Below, piece by piece: positions 62,170-64,000 of a DNA stretch of 64,000 nucleotides. The stretch spans positions 428,070 through 492,069 of the forward strand of contig JACQEZ010000001.1 of NCBI GenBank assembly GCA_016200325.1, given 5' to 3'. The stretch is from Candidatus Manganitrophaceae bacterium. Lineage in GTDB: Bacteria; Nitrospirota; Nitrospiria; SBBL01; Manganitrophaceae. The notes under the pieces were generated by a model that ran no database searches, had not been told where the DNA came from, and saw only the letters and a list, made by a program, of their open reading frames with translations. Every line of letters starts with the position of its first letter. The first letter of the stretch is position 1. Position numbers and translations under genes: made by a program.

Positions 62170-64000
62170 ATGAAATGGGCTATTCTGATCAGTTCTTTTT
62201 TACTTACCATCGGTATTGCGGAGGCGCAGACAATCTGGTGGGATACCGGGATGGTAAAGCTCCGACAAGACAACGGCGGGACGACGGGAGATCCGATCCC
62301 CTCCGAAGTGGATCTCTGTACCGCCAGTGGCTGTAGCCGGGGGGGAGTAACGATCTCTGCCGCCCGCAACGAGTTTGAGCCGTTCCAGATCTTCATTGCC
62401 GCGCCCGCAGCCACGGCTCTCTCACAAGTAGACATTACCATTGGGGATCTGAGCGACGGTAAAGGAAACGTCATCACCGCGCTGGTGAGCGGCCGGCCGA
62501 AGAATATCGTGATCTATCGGGAGCATTATATTTCGATCGTCTCCACGAAGCTCTCTTCCTCGGAGGCCAAACCGGGACTCTGGCCGGACGGACTGGTTCC
62601 GAAGGTCGATGAGTACTTTGGAGAGGTTCGCCGGATGCCGGGGGAGACAACGCCGGCCTTTCCATTCAATGTGGCTGCCGGCCGAAAGCAAGGGGTCTGG
62701 GTCGATGTCTATGTCCCGCAGGGTACCCCCGCCGGCCTCTATAAAGGAACAGCACAGGTCACTATTGGATCAACGGTCGCCGCCAAGATCCCCGTTCAGC
62801 TGACCGTTCGCAATTTCGATCTCCCCTCCATTCCCAGCTTAAAGACAGCCTACGCTGTCGGAATAGGAGAGACCGCCTCGGGCCATTATGGGACGAGGGA
62901 CGTCTCCGATGCGAAGTATTGGGAGATGATTTGCCTCTATACGAAAGAGATGCTCCTCCATCGTCTCTCAAATGACAATGTCATCTGGCCCGCCCCGGCT
63001 TGGAGCAGCAGCCTCGGTAAAATCAACTGGTCGCTCCCGGCGATCTCAACGAGCTGCAACCAGCGCTATCCGGAGTTCCTCTCGGGAGGGAATCCGAATC
63101 TGCTTCCCAATGGGAAGCTGCCAGGTGCGAAGGTTAACCGGGCCCGGATGCGGGATGGAACTGTCATCAATACCACCCCTATTCAAACGGTAGCGTACTA
63201 TCGAGATTACATCCAGCATTTCATCAACAATGGCTGGAAATCCCAACTCTTTTATTACCTCTGGGATGAACCTCCCTATCCCTTGGTGGGCGGGGTCCGG
63301 CGATGTGACCAGAGTTACAGTGGGGCCGCTTCGACCCAATGGTCGGATGCCTATAAGAAAGCAAAATATTTCAAAGACAATGTGATCGATATTCCACTGA
63401 TGGTAACGACCAGCCGGCAAGCAGCCGAAGATTGCTTCACCCATTACCTGGGGATCTCCAACTACACCCGCTATCTGGACATCTGGACGGTTCCGAACAA
63501 TTGGATGCAGGGGAAGCCGACGGGAGGGTTTCCCTTCAATACGAATCTTCGCAAGAGCTACGATGCGATTATCTCTGCCGGCAAAGAGCTCTGGTGGTAT
63601 CAGGCCTGCGGCAGCCACGGCTGCGGCGGCTCCGAGACCGGATATCCCACCCCCATGGCCGACCTTCCGGCGATCTACAGCCGTGCTTATGAGTGGCTGA
63701 CTTACCAATATCAGATCGGATTTGCCGCTCCCGGCCCCACCACCGAGCTCTACTTTGAGACGGTCTATGCCTATGCGTATGCTTCCAATGATCCGTGGAA
63801 GAACATCTACTACTTCACCGGCAATGGGGACGGCACTTACTTCTATCCGGGCCGCCCCGACAAGATCGGCGGCACCCACCATATTCCGATCCCCAGCATC
63901 CGTCTGAAGATGCTTCGAGAGGGGATCGAGGATTATGAATATCTCACCTTGGTAGCCGCCAAGAAAGAGCAGGCCGGCCTCGACGGGCAAGCGTGGGTGA
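62170..64000 (+). CDS. Secreted DUF4091-type protein, 3' end beyond window
   Basis: An open frame of more than 610 codons from ATG 62170 (AAAGGAG 7 bases upstream) to the window edge, with no stop. The first 20 residues are a signal peptide (MKWAILISSFLLTIGIAEAQ). The remaining part is rich in Trp, Tyr and Gly, with NEFEPFQIFIAAP near the N-terminus, a central FYYLWDEPPYPLV and LREGIEDYEYLTLV near the end. The last is the hallmark of DUF4091, found in glycoside-hydrolase-like proteins with a beta-sandwich followed by a TIM-barrel. The WDEP motif may hold an acid residue of the active site. It is AT-richer than its neighbours, so it may have been acquired. Function: probable carbohydrate-active enzyme, inferred. 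Confidence 0.75.
   Translation, partial: MKWAILISSFLLTIGIAEAQTIWWDTGMVKLRQDNGGTTGDPIPSEVDLCTASGCSRGGVTISAARNEFEPFQIFIAAPAATALSQVDITIGDLSDGKGNVITALVSGRPKNIVIYREHYISIVSTKLSSSEAKPGLWPDGLVPKVDEYFGEVRRMPGETTPAFPFNVAAGRKQGVWVDVYVPQGTPAGLYKGTAQVTIGSTVAAKIPVQLTVRNFDLPSIPSLKTAYAVGIGETASGHYGTRDVSDAKYWEMICLYTKEMLLHRLSNDNVIWPAPAWSSSLGKINWSLPAISTSCNQRYPEFLSGGNPNLLPNGKLPGAKVNRARMRDGTVINTTPIQTVAYYRDYIQHFINNGWKSQLFYYLWDEPPYPLVGGVRRCDQSYSGAASTQWSDAYKKAKYFKDNVIDIPLMVTTSRQAAEDCFTHYLGISNYTRYLDIWTVPNNWMQGKPTGGFPFNTNLRKSYDAIISAGKELWWYQACGSHGCGGSETGYPTPMADLPAIYSRAYEWLTYQYQIGFAAPGPTTELYFETVYAYAYASNDPWKNIYYFTGNGDGTYFYPGRPDKIGGTHHIPIPSIRLKMLREGIEDYEYLTLVAAKKEQAGLDGQAWV

Noticed and set aside
62082..62336. 84-codon + frame at the start of the DUF4091-type gene
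   Set aside because: It overlaps the real gene in another frame. The frame from ATG 62170 has a signal peptide, a ribosome site and stays open to the window edge.

Overview
The window reads as chromosome of a GC-rich, Gram-negative (diderm) bacterium. Diderm markers are a Wza-like export lipoprotein, an MCE/Mla lipid-transport operon and several lipoproteins. A sigma-54-controlled exopolysaccharide (EPS) locus of the kind found with exosortase systems, a heme operon with a fused cobA-hemD, and a split PA2778/PA2779 pair would fit Nitrospirota or a related lineage. That placement is inference from gene content. No rRNA, tRNA, CRISPR, transposase or integrase was recognised.

Region 1 (1-31934, all +) is a large EPS locus. 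After the tail of an outer-membrane beta-barrel gene comes a sigma-54 activator with a degenerate receiver and a strong sigma-54 promoter of its own. Then come the export lipoprotein, a Wzz-like chain-length protein, a BY-kinase-type ATPase, the initiating phosphoglycosyltransferase, glycosyltransferases, two CelD/BcsL-type acyltransferases around a DegT-like aminotransferase, two polysaccharide deacetylases, UDP-GlcNAc 2-epimerase, O-antigen ligase/polymerase, Wzx flippase and an asparagine-synthase-type amidotransferase. An unusual module follows: an uncharacterised 410-residue protein, PHP phosphoesterase, deacetylase, ATP-grasp ligase, second PHP phosphoesterase. The locus ends with a TuaH-like glycosyltransferase, a hexapeptide acyltransferase, an APH-like kinase, a receiver-GAF-GAF-histidine kinase and a NarL-type regulator. 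Many 4-base stop/start overlaps imply one or a few long, coupled transcripts. Together the genes encode a Wzx/Wzy-type pathway for an amino-sugar EPS with probable amide or acyl decorations.

Region 2 (31962-46766, all -) is housekeeping. A near-perfect sigma-70 promoter drives ccsA-hemA-(beta-propeller lipoprotein)-hemC-cobA/hemD-hemB-ribF-tilS-hpt. A second promoter drives ftsH-folP-PilZ-DUF309, and a third a small TPR lipoprotein. The heme genes make tetrapyrroles (HemA, HemB, HemC, HemD) and feed siroheme-type branches (CobA). CcsA prepares heme for c-type cytochromes.

Region 3 (46948-64000, all +) holds two bifunctional-nuclease (DUF151) genes around a JAMM-type peptidase and a lipoprotein, then rplM-rpsI, argC-argJ and rpsB-tsf-pyrH-frr. 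A PA2779/PA2778/TPR trio, alanine racemase and an mlaE-mlaF-mlaD operon follow. The MlaD protein carries a long helical segment and a C-terminal barrel-like domain, which suggests a one-protein bridge across the periplasm. After a 42-base perfect palindrome (terminator) and an AT-rich gap comes the start of a secreted DUF4091-type protein that runs off the window end.
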